A stretch of DNA of 64,000 nt from CALGYY01 sp963678485. Lineage in GTDB: Bacteria; Bacteroidota; Bacteroidia; Bacteroidales; CAIWKO01. Positions within the stretch are counted from its first letter, which is position 1; each line of letters opens with the position of its first letter. The notes below the pieces were generated by a model that was given only the letters and a program-made list of their open reading frames with translations, did not search any database and had not been told where the DNA came from. Location: positions 3,782,001-3,846,000 of the forward strand of contig OY782882.1 in assembly GCA_963678485.1 (NCBI GenBank). Reading direction: 5' to 3'. Position numbers and translations under genes: made by a program. Positions 34,501 to 43,639 of the stretch are shown here, piece after piece.

Positions 34501-35581
34501 AATTCGCAAAGATTCCTGTTCCTGCAATGGTTGACCACAATCCTGTTCCTGAAGCAGGAGCATTTGCTGCCATCGTGGCATTGGCGACACAGATGCTTTG
34601 GTCGGGGCCCGCGTTGACCACCGCAACACCTGTATTTGCATGGATGATGTAGTCACAATTTGCACCTGCATTTCCGTCAATCATAATGTAATAGGTTGAT
34701 CCTATCGTAAGACCGGAAGCAGTAACGGTAAATGTCCCGCCCTGAGATCCGTCGGTTAAATTGCAGGGCGATACCAGATTAAATGCGCTGCCATTAAAAC
34801 CAAAAATGCCAACCTGAATTCCATCACCACTGCAGTTGGTCACGGTAAAGTCGAAGGATGCAGAGGTCGCAACGGCCTGAAACGAGAGCCATGAATTGTT
34901 TTCAATGGTTCCTCCAAAAATTCCATCATCCGGCGTGGGGCATGTTCCGCCTCCATTTAGGTTGTAAGGCAGGTCTTCTCCATAGTAACTTGCCGTGGTG
35001 CCGCAGTAATTATTTAAATTACAGATGTTTGTTGCCTGTCCGAAAAGATCGGCGGCTGGCGGATTACCGGCACAGCTGGGAGGATTCGTGCAGCCAATAA
35101 TGGCAGCCCAACCTCCGTCGACCGTAGAACCGTTGGAGTGCCAAACAACCGTAACACAAGTGCTTAAGGTGTTAATCATAAGCTGTGTAAAGGACACATC
35201 GTCAGAGCTGGTTAAAAATGCAATCGGAGTCCCAGTGGCTGTGGTTCCATTGTAAAAATAGAGCGTATCACCAGTCCCGCTTTCAATGTTTAACGAACTG
35301 GATGTCTGCGAGAAATCAAAGGTCAGATATTGCCCCGAAGAAGAGCAGAAGGTCATCGAATAGTTTTCGTTATTCGCATAATTGCTTCCATTGCCTCCAC
35401 TATCGTAAAAAGTCCCTGAACAGGTGTTTACCGTTTGACCGTTGTAGGTGTCAATTTCATAGGATTGCCCAGCACCAGAGAAAGTGCTAAGAAGAAAAAG
35501 CAATGCGAGCAGGTACTGAGCAGTGATGAGGGTGTAATTTTTTTTTCGATTTCCGCTGCGTAAGGGTGTATTCGATTTCAT
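28580..35581 (-). CDS. Giant T9SS type B surface protein with 12 tandem 69-aa Ig-like repeats
   Basis: 2333 aa. Signal peptide to about residue 39. Residues ~40-165 look like a CUB domain (TCSGTFYDSGGNGSNYANNE, TLYFYNGTTATG), followed by a second pre-peptidase-like unit (~170-320). Ig-like units and a MAM/jelly-roll region (ETFEAGISNWTLNNSIGTN) lead to 12 nearly identical 69-aa repeats (about 850-1680), each with ALGPYCVGAT, TWSPSSI and YTFTPTAGLC. More Ig/HYR-like units, a PKD pair (LIWNFDDP, WYWDFGNP) and a C-terminal CHU_C/T9SS type B domain (FFMPNAFTPNSDGLNETFLG) close it. It is probably a fibrillar adhesin or cell-surface filament. No enzymatic domain was seen. Confidence 0.93.
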   Translation of the reverse strand: MKSNTPLRSGNRKKNYTLITAQYLLALLFLLSTFSGAGQSYEIDTYNGQTVNTCSGTFYDSGGNGSNYANNENYSMTFCSSSGQYLTFDFSQTSSSLNIESGTGDTLYFYNGTTATGTPIAFLTSSDDVSFTQLMINTLSTCVTVVWHSNGSTVDGGWAAIIGCTNPPSCAGNPPAADLFGQATNICNLNNYCGTTASYYGEDLPYNLNGGGTCPTPDDGIFGGTIENNSWLSFQAVATSASFDFTVTNCSGDGIQVGIFGFNGSAFNLVSPCNLTDGSQGGTFTVTASGLTIGSTYYIMIDGNAGANCDYIIHANTGVAVVNAGPDQSICVANATMAANAPASGTGLWSTIAGTGIFANSNSPTSTVTGLSIGTNTFVWTIPSGPCQNVSDTVNIVVTSGSMPTISYATPFCTSTSTAQSVTLTGATGGTFSASPAGLTINTSTGTITPSTSTAGTYTVSYNVASACGIATTTVVINSSITPTFTIATSLCSGSTAPTLPLTSTNSINGSWSPATVSNSASGTYVFTPTSGQCAVSTSASITVSGGSAPTFTSSTVNPTCTGLNNGSITLSPISAGSTYNWVSGPVVSPVSTGNLPGGAIDERALTNLPAGTYCVDISGPSSGTTTQTLFTETFEAGISNWTLNNSIGTNIWIRNNNYVGGTCMVGGTPFSCPTIPNQPSAVTNYPTSYYLHVNATTTVPVVCGSGSSAPFPPLNANYNGSDIAADQKATINTVINTTGLSNIIVSFYWLGDGDANDYAALEYSINGGTTWVQAGAKLNNQTTWVLGTRTDPSWANQANLRFRFRWINNASSSQDPPICIDQITITGDQTNTCSSTVHQCFTLTAPSSVTPTFSALGPYCVGATAATLPTTSTNGITGTWSPSSITTAAAGTTVYTFTPTAGLCASSTTMSVTVNANTIPTFTALGPYCVGATAAALPTTSTNGVTGTWSPSSISTATAGTTAYTFTPTAGLCATTASMSVTVNANTTPAFTALGPYCVGATPAALPTTSTNGVTGTWSPSAINTATAGTTVYTFTPTAGLCAPTTSMSVIVNANTIPTFTALGPYCVGATPATLPTTSTNGITGTWSPASISTGTAGSTVYTFTPTAGLCATTKTMTVVVNANTSPTFTALGPYCVGATAAALPTTSTNGVTGTWSPSSISTATAGTTVYTFTPTAGLCATTASMSVTVNANTTPTFTALGPYCVGATPAALPTTSTNGVTGTWSPSAINTATAGTTVYTFTPTAGLCAPTTSMSVIVNANTIPTFTALGPYCVGATPAALPTTSTNGITGTWSPTSITTAAAGTTVYTFTPTAGLCASSTTMSVTVNANTIPTFTALGPYCVGATAATLPTTSTNGITGTWSPSSISTGTAGSTVYTFTPTAGLCATTKTMTVVVNANTTPTFTALGPYCVGATPAALPTTSTNGVTGTWSPSAISTATAGTTVYTFTPTAGLCAPTASMSVTVNANTIPTFTALGPYCVGATPAALPTTSTNGITGTWSPASISTGTAGSTVYTFSPTAGLCATTKTMMVVVNANTTPTFTALGPYCVGATPAALPTTSTNGINGTWSPASISTGAAGSTVYTFTPTAGLCATTKTMTVVVNANTAPTFTALGPYCVGATPAALPTTSTNGVTGTWSPSSISTATAGTTVYTFTPTAGLCATTTTMSVVINANDNAAFNYSPSTLCSSGSDGTANITGGSTGTFTASPGGLVWLSNTNGTIDVSATTLGTYTITFTTSGVCPSSSTANVTITSAPSASISYSGPYCQNGTDPLPTYAAGASAGTFSSGAGLVFANTSTGLVDLSASSPGSYTITNNIVASGGCPAASASANIVINANPVVTADASPSIICVGASSVLTASGADSYAWSNGLGAANPVNVTPIVTSSYTVTGTTNGCSGATNVAVTVNPIPVVTVNPATPNICMGSSATLTASGASTYQWNPASTLSASTGSPVTAQPVITTVYTVIGTTNGCTASQSATVTVYSTLNISVNPASATICPGSSVSLTANGAQSYSWTPPTGLSSAVGYSVSASPASTTTYTVTGSDASGCTGTNTAVVSLFTDYQLNFTATPKVGCVPLYVEFEFIPDGIIDTNSLIWNFDDPLTTGDVSNLRTPSYTYTREGDYVVTLYGISNDGCNTWGYDTIKARQTPVADFMFHPEVAETDNPLVDFYDQSSHASHWYWDFGNPASGNSNYSMLQFPSHYFSDSGSFTTQLIVTNNFNCSDTAVKTIRINESYVFFMPNAFTPNSDGLNETFLGKGLGINENEFDMYVYDRWGEELYHGTDLFQGWDGRQSGKSEYCEQGIYVWQIRLTDKMGIEHKLTGTVMLVR
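30550..33030 (-). repeat. 12 tandem 207-bp repeats within the giant protein gene
   Basis: The phrase CCAACGCAATA(T/G)GG-like recurs every 207 bp from about 30716 to 32990, giving 12 copies (69 codons each). Copies fall into interleaved subtypes (for example SSTTMSVTVNANTI and TTKTMTVVVNANT endings), showing that blocks of more than one unit were duplicated. Open frames on the other strand here are shadows of the repeat. Confidence 0.9.
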
Positions 35582-35794
35582 ATGCCGGCGTTTTCTAAGG
35601 GTTACTTCGGAGAATAATAAAACTCAAAGTACGCGAACTATAAAGCCTTGCGCAAAAAAGTGTGGTCTACTCAGCTGATTTGGGACAAAGTTTAAAGAAT
35701 CAATGCATTTTGGGGTGAAATGCAAAGAAAACGGGGTGAATGGAAACTCACCAATGGATGGTTTTAGCGAAGTTCAGTAAGGATTCGAAGAAAG

Positions 35795-38700
35795 CTATTG
35801 AATCAACGTGACCGTCCCGGTATACTTGTGTTTGATGCCATTGTTGTCCGTTAAGAAGATTAGGTAAACATAAACTCCTTCAGGACAGACTTTTTCGGAA
35901 TTTTGAGTGGTGCCATTCCAGCCTTTATCCACATCACAGGTTCTGAAAAGCATCTTTCCCCAACGATCGTAGATGTACATCGTAAAATTGTTAGGATCTA
36001 TGCCAGTTCCTTTGACTACAAAGGCCTCATTAATACCATCACCGTTGGGGGAGAATGCATTAGGCGCATAATAAGTGTAGAAATCCATGATTGTGACATA
36101 ACACGAAGCGCTGTCGGTACATCCCCACTCATTTGCAACGAACTGCATCACAAAGTATTGGCCTGTATCTGTATATTGATGATAGGGGAATTGCTGGTCT
36201 GATGAGGCACCATCACCAAAATACCAGGTCCAGGCTGAGGCGCCAACCGATTGATCCATAAATTCGATGGTTGATTCCGAAACATTTGATATATATGGAT
36301 CGGGGAAGAAACCTGCTTCTGGTTGCGGATGAACCTGAACAAGATTAGTGTTGGTTTGAACATTCACACAGCCATTTACAGAAGTCGCGGTGAGTGTTAC
36401 CGTAAAATCCCCGGGAATAAAATAAGTATGAGTAGGATTCGATAAGGTTGAGGTGGTTCCATCACCAAAATCCCAAAAGAAGGTATCACCCATTATGGAA
36501 ACATTCGGGAAGGTGAAGGTAAATGGCATACAACCATCTATGGGTTCAATACCAATATCTGCCACAGGCAATGGATATACAACCACGTCCATTGTGGTGC
36601 TTCCCATACAGCCAAGTACACTTGTTGCGTAAAAGGTCACCGTATAATTGCCACTTGCTGTGTATGTGTGGGTTGGGCTCACTGCCGTGGAGGAATCGCC
36701 ATCCCCAAACACCCATAAATAATTGGTTGCGTAAAGTGTACTGTTAAGGAAATACACCGTAAGTTCTTGACAACCACTTAGCGAAGAAGGAGTTATGTCG
36801 ATTTGTGGCAAAGGTGTTACGGTCACTGTAAGGGAATCTTTGTTAATACATCCCGTGGTCGGGTCTGTATATGTGTAGCTTACGACAAAATTCCCGGTCC
36901 CGGTTAACTGAGGGTTGAATAATCCCTGTGCTGCATTGGTAATGCCATTCCCCGACCAATACCCGCCGTTTGGTGTTCCGGTCAGATTAAACGGAACTGC
37001 ATCCACGCAGACACTTTGGTTGGGGCCGGCATCAATCACCGGCAAGGGAGAAACAGTTATTGTCATTGTATCATGAGCGATACAGTTCGCCGGTCCATAA
37101 GAGTATACCAATGGATAATTACCAGCTGCAGGAATGGTGAATAGTCCTCCAGCGTTAACAAATAACCCACTCCAATATCCGCCAGCAGGGGTACCTGTTA
37201 ATTGTACTTGTAAATCGCTGATACATACCGTGATGTCTGTTCCTGCATCAGCCGTCGGTTGAAAGATCACATCAGCAATAAGTGAATCTGCATTGGTACA
37301 GCCATTTGGACCTGTATAAGTGTAGATTAGCGTGAATTGTCCAACGCCCACAGCTGCAGCGGAAAATACTCCTGTTGCACTTACGCCCGGGCCGCTCCAG
37401 ATACCGCCGGCCGGACTGAATCCAGTAAGTTGCATAGGGGCATTGCTTACGCAGAAAATCTGATTCGGGCCTGCGTTCACCACTGGTAGCGCTAATACGG
37501 TAATGGTTCGGGTCAAGGAATCAATACATCCGTCAAATGAGGTTCCTACAAGCGTGATCTGATAAGTTCCCGGTGTGTTATAAACGTAGGCGGGAGCGAA
37601 AAGGAGTGAACTTCCGCCATCGCCAAAATCCCAAACCGTATTGGTAATATTCATTGAGTTATTGATGATTGAGATGGGCTGGCCCACGCAAACAATCGAA
37701 GGGTTCAGACTAAAATTCACAATTGGGAATGGAAATATGGTAATGGTTTGATAGGCTGTATCATAAGCACATACATTGTTTACTGCCAGTGATACCTGAT
37801 ACACTCCCGGAGTTGTAAATGTGTGACTTGGACTGTATTGCGATGAAATATTACCATCACCGAAGTTCCAATAGTTATTGTTCGTGATTCCATTCCCAGT
37901 CGAATAATTAACGAAATTCACTGTCAAGGGTGCGCAACCATTTAATGGTGAGGTATTAAAAAACGCATTAATGGGATTCGGCTGAACTAAAATGGAATGT
38001 ATCATCGTATCGCTTCCGCAGACATTGTAAGCGATAAGTGTGATATAATATGTTGTATCTCCCGATGTTGTGGAATAATTGTGAGTAAAGGTGGTTTGAG
38101 AACTGGTGCCTGTGGTGCCATCTCCAAAATCCCACCAGAAACTTTGAGGTAGTCCGGTGGTGATATTCGAAAATACTACTGCCACTGAGCTACAACCTGA
38201 GTTCACATTGGTGCCAAAATCGGCATGGGGAGGATAGGTAATGCGCACCGAATCCATGCTTGAGGAGGTTCCGCACATATTTGTTACGGTAAGTATCGGA
38301 TAATAGGTAGTGTCGGTATATAAAACCATGCTGTATGAGATAGCCGGCGGATTTTGAAGCGTACTCGATTGTCCGTTACCAAAGTTCCATGAATAGGTGG
38401 CGTAAACCCCGGTAGAATTGTTTGTAAAGTTCACTGATAACGGTCCGCAGCCTGAGGGAGGAAACAATGAGAATGTCGCTACAGGAGGAGCAATCACGTG
38501 GATCACACTTTGTGTAGTATCTGTACAACCCGCTGCAGAATAGGCAATTAGTGAAACATTGAAATATCCTGCTGTTGCATATGGATGAGAAGGGTTCACA
38601 TTGGTGGATGTGTTCCCGTCGCCAAAATTCCAAAGGTAAGTACTCGCGCCTGCGGAGGTATTTAAAAACATCACCTGTGCATTCAAACATACCAAGGTGT

Positions 38701-41700
38701 CGTGGCTGTATACTGCGATCGGCAAGGGATTAACCGTCATACTAATGGTTGAACTGTTGATACAGCTCGTCGCAGGATTAGTGTAAGTATAGGTTAATAC
38801 ATACGCTCCGGCACCCGCAATGCCGGCGTTAAAGGTTCCTAATGCACCATTCGTTATTCCGGTCCCGGTCCAAACGCCAGCTGCAGGTGTTGCCCCAGCC
38901 AGATTAAATGGAAGGGCGTCGACACAAACACTCTGGTTTGTTCCGGCATTGACCACCGGAAGCGGATTTACTACTATTGTCTTTGAGTCTGTTGTTAAGC
39001 AGGTCGAAACGCCATATGAATAGGTCAGGGTATAAGTTCCCGCTGTTGATGGTACAAAGATGCCTCCTGGTGTCGCAAAAGCAGAGCCGCTCCAGGTTCC
39101 GCCCGTAGGCGTTCCAATACATTGGAATTGAGGGCTTCCAATACAAACCGCGGTATCGTTTCCAGCATTGGCAATTGCAGGGTTCACAACGGTCATCACA
39201 GCGCTGTCTCTATTGGTACACCCATTTGCATTGGTAAATGTATAGGTGAGCGTGAAGGTGCCTGCACCTGTGATTCCCGGGGTGTACACTCCTGCAGCCG
39301 TCACTCCTGGTCCGGTCCATGTGCCTCCGGCTGGACTGTATCCCGTTAGCGTAAAAGGAATCATCTGATTACACAGCAATTGATCAGCCCCGGCATTTAC
39401 CATCGGTAATGGGTTAACAGTTATCGTTTTTCCTGAAGTGTTGGTACAGGTAGTTGCCGGATCTGTGTAGGTGTATGTTACAATAAAGGTTCCCGCTCCA
39501 GCGACGGCAGGATTAAAAGTGCCTGCAGCGGCATTGGTAATTCCCGTTCCTGACCAGTTTCCACCTGCCGGACTTGCACCCACCAGATTAAACGCTGGAA
39601 GATCAATACAAACTGCTTGATTTGTACCGGCTGATACCACCGGTAAAGGATTCACCAGTATTACTTTAGTGTCAGTTGTCAAACAGGTTCCTACACCATA
39701 GGTATAGGTCAGTGTGTATGTGCCACTTGCTGACGGAACAAAAATGCCACCTGGTGTTACAAGAGCAGAGCCACTCCAAGTTCCGCCGGCAGGCGTTCCT
39801 ATGCATTGAAATTGCAAACTATTCAGGCATACTGCTGTATCTGAACCTGCATTAGCAAATATTGGATTTACCACGGTCATAATCACGCTGTCTCTGTTGG
39901 TACAACCGTTTCCATTTGTATAGGTATAGATGAGGGTATAGCTTCCAAGCCCAACATTGCCCGGTGTAAACACTCCGCCCACTGTGACTCCGGGTCCACT
40001 CCAACTGCCGCCAGCCGGACTATATCCGGTTAGTGTATGAGGAATCACCTGATTACATAAGGTTTGGTCCAGACCTGCATTCACCACAGGTAAAGGGTTA
40101 ATGTTGATGGTGCCCGATGCGGTTGTTGTGCAATAACTGCTGCTTGATTCAGTGACCGTAACTGTGTAAACTGTCGTGACTAAAGGTGATTGAGTGATGC
40201 TTTGTGATGTATCACCAATGTTCCATACATGAGTATAGGGCGGAATGGCTCCACTTATATTCGCATTCAGCGTAGCAGAATTACCAACGCAAATCGTCTG
40301 GTTTGCTACAGTCACCGTTGGTTTGGGTCGAACGAGTACCGTACCGCTCGCTGAGCTGGTGCAGTGAGTACTCGATCCGTCAGTTACTGTAACTGTATAA
40401 TTTGTCGTGATTGCAGGAGATACGCTGATGGTCTGTGTAATCGCTGCATTACTCCAAAGCCAGGTATAGGGCGCGGTGGCGCCACTGGCATTAGCTGTCA
40501 ATACCGCTATATCACCCACACAGATGGTGTCACTGTTGACTGTCACTACGGGTCTGGGATTAACCGTTACCGTGGCGGTTATGTTATTGGTACAATGGGT
40601 TGAGGAATTATCCGTCACAGTTACAGTATAAACGGTTGTAACTCCCGGCGATACATTTATCGTCTGTGTAAGACCGCCTGTACTCCACACATAGGTGTAA
40701 GGAGCTGTTGTCCCGCCTCCGGTAGCTGTAAGGTTTACAGCTGTCCCAAAACAGATGGTAGGGTTATTTGCAGTAATCGTTGGAATATTGTTTACCGTGA
40801 CTGTTCCGCTTGCACTAGCCGAGCAAGCTGTGGGACTGCTATCTGTTACCGTGACAGTGTATGTGGTAGTCGCACCGGGAGTTACCGAGATACCGGGCGT
40901 ATTGGCGGTGGTGTTCCAAAGGTAAGTATAGGGTGCAGTTCCACCGCTTACAGTTGCATTCAGGTTTGCAGTGGTACCATTGCAAACGGCCATACTGTTT
41001 ACGCTGACTACCGGTCGTGGATTAACAGTAATCAATACACTATTTGAGGCAGTGCAACCGCGACTGTCGGAAATGGTAACATTGTAAGTTGTACTAACAG
41101 CCGGACTTACTGTTGGGTTTGCCTGGGTGGAAGTAAAACCCGCAGGAACTGAAGTCCAGGAATAGGTATAGGGTCCGGTTCCTCCGCTTGCTGTGGGGCT
41201 ACCACCAAGACTCACAGATGTTCCTGCACATATCGTTTGTGGATTCCCTGCATTGGCAACAGGAACAGGATATACGGAGAAATTTGTTGAGGCATTGGTT
41301 GTCCCGCATTCATTCGTGGCAGAAAGAGTTACTGTATAGGCTCCTGGTAAGGAGTAGCTGATACCTCCCGGTGATTGTAATGTCGAGCTTGCAGGAAGAC
41401 CGCCCACAAATCCCCAGTTGTAAGCAGAGATTGTCCCATAGCACTGATTAAAACTCGCACTGGGATTAATTGTACCGCTTCCGCAGATGTTTGAAACAGG
41501 ATTTAATGTTATGGTTGGTACCGTTTTAACGATGACATTCTGTGAAGATAATACGGTGGAACAAGCGTTTTGAACGGAAAGGCGGATAGTATAAGTGCCG
41601 GGATTATTAAAAATGAAGGAAGGATTGATGCTATTCGCATTAGTACCTCCCGTAAAACTCCATGAACCGGGTGTTGGAAGACACACAGAAGAAACATAAA

Positions 41701-43561
41701 CTACCGACCATGTGTAAACGCTGGTCCCGCAGGTGTTCAGGGTGCTGGCCTGATTTGTCGCCGAAACAGCCAATGGAGCGCAGCCAGTGTTGGGCGTTAA
41801 TGTAAATGCAGAAACCGGCGGTGCATTTATACATACAGAATCGGTATAAGTGGTGGTGCCGCAATAATTCGTAGTGCTTAAAGTAACGCCATAGGTTCCC
41901 GGCAAAGCATAGGTGATGCATGGATTGGCCAATGTGGATGTCATGCCATTTCCGAAGTTCCATAGATAGGTCGTGGTTGTCGAGCAATTGAAGCCATAGC
42001 CGGGAATGGTTGTATTTGTAAAACAGAAGTTTGTATTAGTACAACCAATGGTAGGTGTATGTGTAAAGGATGCTATTGGATTGCTGTAAACTTTAATAGC
42101 ACTAACCGATGCGGGAGTGTTAGCACAAGCATTATACGCTGTGGCAACCACCGTAAATTGATTCCCCGGGAGTCCTGCCCCGCAACTCGAAATATTGAAG
42201 GTATGGGCAATGGTATCGTTCAGTAATAGTGATGCATGGGATAGGGTCACAGGTCCGGTTCCATCTCCAAAATCAATTACGTAATAGGTTCCAGGCGAAT
42301 TGTTCAAGTATCCGGAAACAATAAAACTGAAGGTCTGTGGCGCACAACCTGAGGTCCCGCCAAGGGAAGTGATACCAACGGCAGGGTTACTTTGATTGGC
42401 AACGGTATAAGTCACGACGCCCTGACAGCCATTAGATCCCAAAGCCGTAAATATCAGATTAAATGCACCTAAAGTCGTATAATTATGTGTGATGGGAAAG
42501 CTTGCATTGGTCAGGCCATTGCTGACATTACCATCACCCCAGTCGATAGAATAGCTGGTGATACATGCAGAATTCGCCGTGGTGTTATTGAGTGTAATAG
42601 AAAAATTCGGACTTGAGGGAGAAGGATTATTATCGCAGTTGCTGAATGGAGAAATCAGGTCAACATCGGTCAATGCCGGATCAGGGCGCTGAAGTACAGA
42701 TACTGTCTGCTGCACAGTAGATGTGCAACCATTGCTATTTGTTACCACCAGTGTGACCGTATAATTCTGTGTTCCGCAGCCAACGGCAGTATAGGTATGA
42801 CTGGGGTTTTGCAGTGTGCTCGTATTTGAACCACCGGAAGCGGGATCCCCGAAATCCCAGCTGTACGTTAATCCTGTCCCGGTAGAACTATTGGTGAACA
42901 AAACGGGTGTGCCTGAACACTGATTGTTAGGATTGAAGCTGAATGCAGCTACAGGAGCTGGATATAGACTAACGGTGGTGCGGTCAGAATCGGTACAACC
43001 ATATAAATCAGTTACTGTTACAGTGTATGAGGTATTCGCTGCCGGTGTGGCCGCAGGATTGGATGCTGTTGCAGAACTCAGTCCTGCTGCGGGATTCCAG
43101 AGATAGGTATAGCCCGGACTTCCTCCCGATGCGGTGGGAGCCCCTCCAATATTCACTGCTTGTCCGGGACAAGTGGAGACATTATTCCCTGCATTAGCTG
43201 TGGGTAGCGGGTTTACAGTCACGGTGACAACATCAGAAGCTGTACAGCCCATGAAATCAGTGATGGTCACAGTGTAGGTACGCGTAGTATTTGGTGTAGC
43301 TGTTGGATTTGCGACAATGGGCGAACTTAGTCCAAACACAGGGTTCCATGCGTAATCATAGGGTGCAGTGCCCCCTGAAGCAGTGGCATTCAGTCCGGTT
43401 GATTGAAAACGACAGATGGAAACATTAGCCCCGGCATCTACTGAGCACTGTGCGATTGCCAGTGTCTGGAGTGCGAAGAAGCATATTGTTATTATAAGGC
43501 GAAAGCCTGTCGTTCTAGTCATTACGTATTTAGGAAAGCCGTTGGGTAGTAGCTTTTTCAT
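35795..43561 (-). CDS. Giant PKD-domain T9SS type B surface protein
   Basis: 2588 aa. The signal peptide is best read from Met14 (ATG at 43522, MTRTTGFRLIITICFFALQT, cleavage after AIAQ). The mature part is a long chain of HYR/Ig-like units (ASGGTAPYDYAWNP type) and many PKD domains with the usual WDFGDG core (YSWDFGDPASGG, YLWNFGDGNTSTN, FFWDFGDGTTSTL). Units with PAGGSWSGPGV are shared with the 21186 protein. A CHU_C/T9SS type B domain ends it (YYAPNAFSPNGDGINEAFVV, YDRWGKMLF). It is secreted and surface-attached, an adhesin or motility adhesin of the SprB kind by architecture. It lies 213 bp upstream of the 35581 gene on the same strand. Confidence 0.93.
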   Translation of the reverse strand: MKKLLPNGFPKYVMTRTTGFRLIITICFFALQTLAIAQCSVDAGANVSICRFQSTGLNATASGGTAPYDYAWNPVFGLSSPIVANPTATPNTTRTYTVTITDFMGCTASDVVTVTVNPLPTANAGNNVSTCPGQAVNIGGAPTASGGSPGYTYLWNPAAGLSSATASNPAATPAANTSYTVTVTDLYGCTDSDRTTVSLYPAPVAAFSFNPNNQCSGTPVLFTNSSTGTGLTYSWDFGDPASGGSNTSTLQNPSHTYTAVGCGTQNYTVTLVVTNSNGCTSTVQQTVSVLQRPDPALTDVDLISPFSNCDNNPSPSSPNFSITLNNTTANSACITSYSIDWGDGNVSNGLTNASFPITHNYTTLGAFNLIFTALGSNGCQGVVTYTVANQSNPAVGITSLGGTSGCAPQTFSFIVSGYLNNSPGTYYVIDFGDGTGPVTLSHASLLLNDTIAHTFNISSCGAGLPGNQFTVVATAYNACANTPASVSAIKVYSNPIASFTHTPTIGCTNTNFCFTNTTIPGYGFNCSTTTTYLWNFGNGMTSTLANPCITYALPGTYGVTLSTTNYCGTTTYTDSVCINAPPVSAFTLTPNTGCAPLAVSATNQASTLNTCGTSVYTWSVVYVSSVCLPTPGSWSFTGGTNANSINPSFIFNNPGTYTIRLSVQNACSTVLSSQNVIVKTVPTITLNPVSNICGSGTINPSASFNQCYGTISAYNWGFVGGLPASSTLQSPGGISYSLPGAYTVTLSATNECGTTNASTNFSVYPVPVANAGNPQTICAGTSVSLGGSPTASGGTGPYTYSWTSVPAGFTSTQANPTVSPAVSTTYNVTISDSRGCTASNSVLITVNPRPVVSVNSMAVCNGTTANLNATVSGGTAPYTYLWNTTANTPGISVTPGATTTYTVTVTDSSPTACSASASGTVTVNNIPTITANNPTICFGTAVNLTATGGGTTAPYTYVWSTGGLTQTINVSPGVTTVYTVTVTDNSSTHCTNNITATVTVNPRPVVTVNSDTICVGDIAVLTANASGATAPYTWLWSNAAITQTISVSPAITTNYTVTVTDGSSTHCTSSASGTVLVRPKPTVTVANQTICVGNSATLNANISGAIPPYTHVWNIGDTSQSITQSPLVTTVYTVTVTESSSSYCTTTASGTININPLPVVNAGLDQTLCNQVIPHTLTGYSPAGGSWSGPGVTVGGVFTPGNVGLGSYTLIYTYTNGNGCTNRDSVIMTVVNPIFANAGSDTAVCLNSLQFQCIGTPAGGTWSGSALVTPGGIFVPSASGTYTLTYTYGVGTCLTTDTKVILVNPLPVVSAGTNQAVCIDLPAFNLVGASPAGGNWSGTGITNAAAGTFNPAVAGAGTFIVTYTYTDPATTCTNTSGKTITVNPLPMVNAGADQLLCNQMIPFTLTGYSPAGGTWTGPGVTAAGVYTPGITGAGTFTLTYTFTNANGCTNRDSAVMTVVNPAIANAGNDTAVCIGSPQFQCIGTPTGGTWSGSAFATPGGIFVPSTAGTYTLTYSYGVSTCLTTDSKTIVVNPLPVVNAGTNQSVCVDALPFNLAGATPAAGVWTGTGITNGALGTFNAGIAGAGAYVLTYTYTNPATSCINSSTISMTVNPLPIAVYSHDTLVCLNAQVMFLNTSAGASTYLWNFGDGNTSTNVNPSHPYATAGYFNVSLIAYSAAGCTDTTQSVIHVIAPPVATFSLFPPSGCGPLSVNFTNNSTGVYATYSWNFGNGQSSTLQNPPAISYSMVLYTDTTYYPILTVTNMCGTSSSMDSVRITYPPHADFGTNVNSGCSSVAVVFSNITTGLPQSFWWDFGDGTTGTSSQTTFTHNYSTTSGDTTYYITLIAYNVCGSDTMIHSILVQPNPINAFFNTSPLNGCAPLTVNFVNYSTGNGITNNNYWNFGDGNISSQYSPSHTFTTPGVYQVSLAVNNVCAYDTAYQTITIFPFPIVNFSLNPSIVCVGQPISIINNSMNITNTVWDFGDGGSSLLFAPAYVYNTPGTYQITLVGTSFDGCIDSLTRTITVLALPVVNAGPNQIFCVSNAPMQLTGFSPAGGIWSGPGVSATGVFSAAAVGVGQFTLIYTYTGPNGCTNADSLIADVIFQPTADAGTDITVCISDLQVQLTGTPAGGYWSGLFVNAGGLFTIPAAGNYPLVYSYGPANCIAHDTMTITVSPLPVIDAGPNQSVCVDAVPFNLTGTPNGGYWSGNGITNAAQGLFNPQLTGTGNFVVSYTYTDPTTGCINKDSLTVTVTPLPQIDITPSSLSGCQELTVYFLNSTLYATNYLWVFGDGDSSTAVSPTHTYTASGNYTVTFYATSVLGCMGSTTMDVVVYPLPVADIGIEPIDGCMPFTFTFPNVSIMGDTFFWDFGDGTTSTLSNPTHTYFIPGDFTVTLTATSVNGCVNVQTNTNLVQVHPQPEAGFFPDPYISNVSESTIEFMDQSVGASAWTWYFGDGASSDQQFPYHQYTDTGQYFVMQFVANEWGCTDSASCYVTIMDFYTYYAPNAFSPNGDGINEAFVVKGTGIDPNNFTMYIYDRWGKMLFRTCDVDKGWNGTTQNSEKVCPEGVYVYLIFLTDNNGIKHKYTGTVTLIQ

Positions 43562-43570
43562 CTAATAACA

Positions 43571-43578
43571 CAAAACTA
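43571..43578 (-). promoter_or_regulatory. Second promoter box upstream of the giant PKD gene
   Basis: TAGTTTTG on the - strand. Transcription from it would begin only a few bases before the ATG at 43561, which favours the ATG at 43522 as the true start. Confidence 0.4.
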
Positions 43579-43639
43579 CGAAATTTTGTGAGATGACTGT
43601 CATGTTAACAAAAGTTTTACGAGGTGAGGGAGTTGTTGG

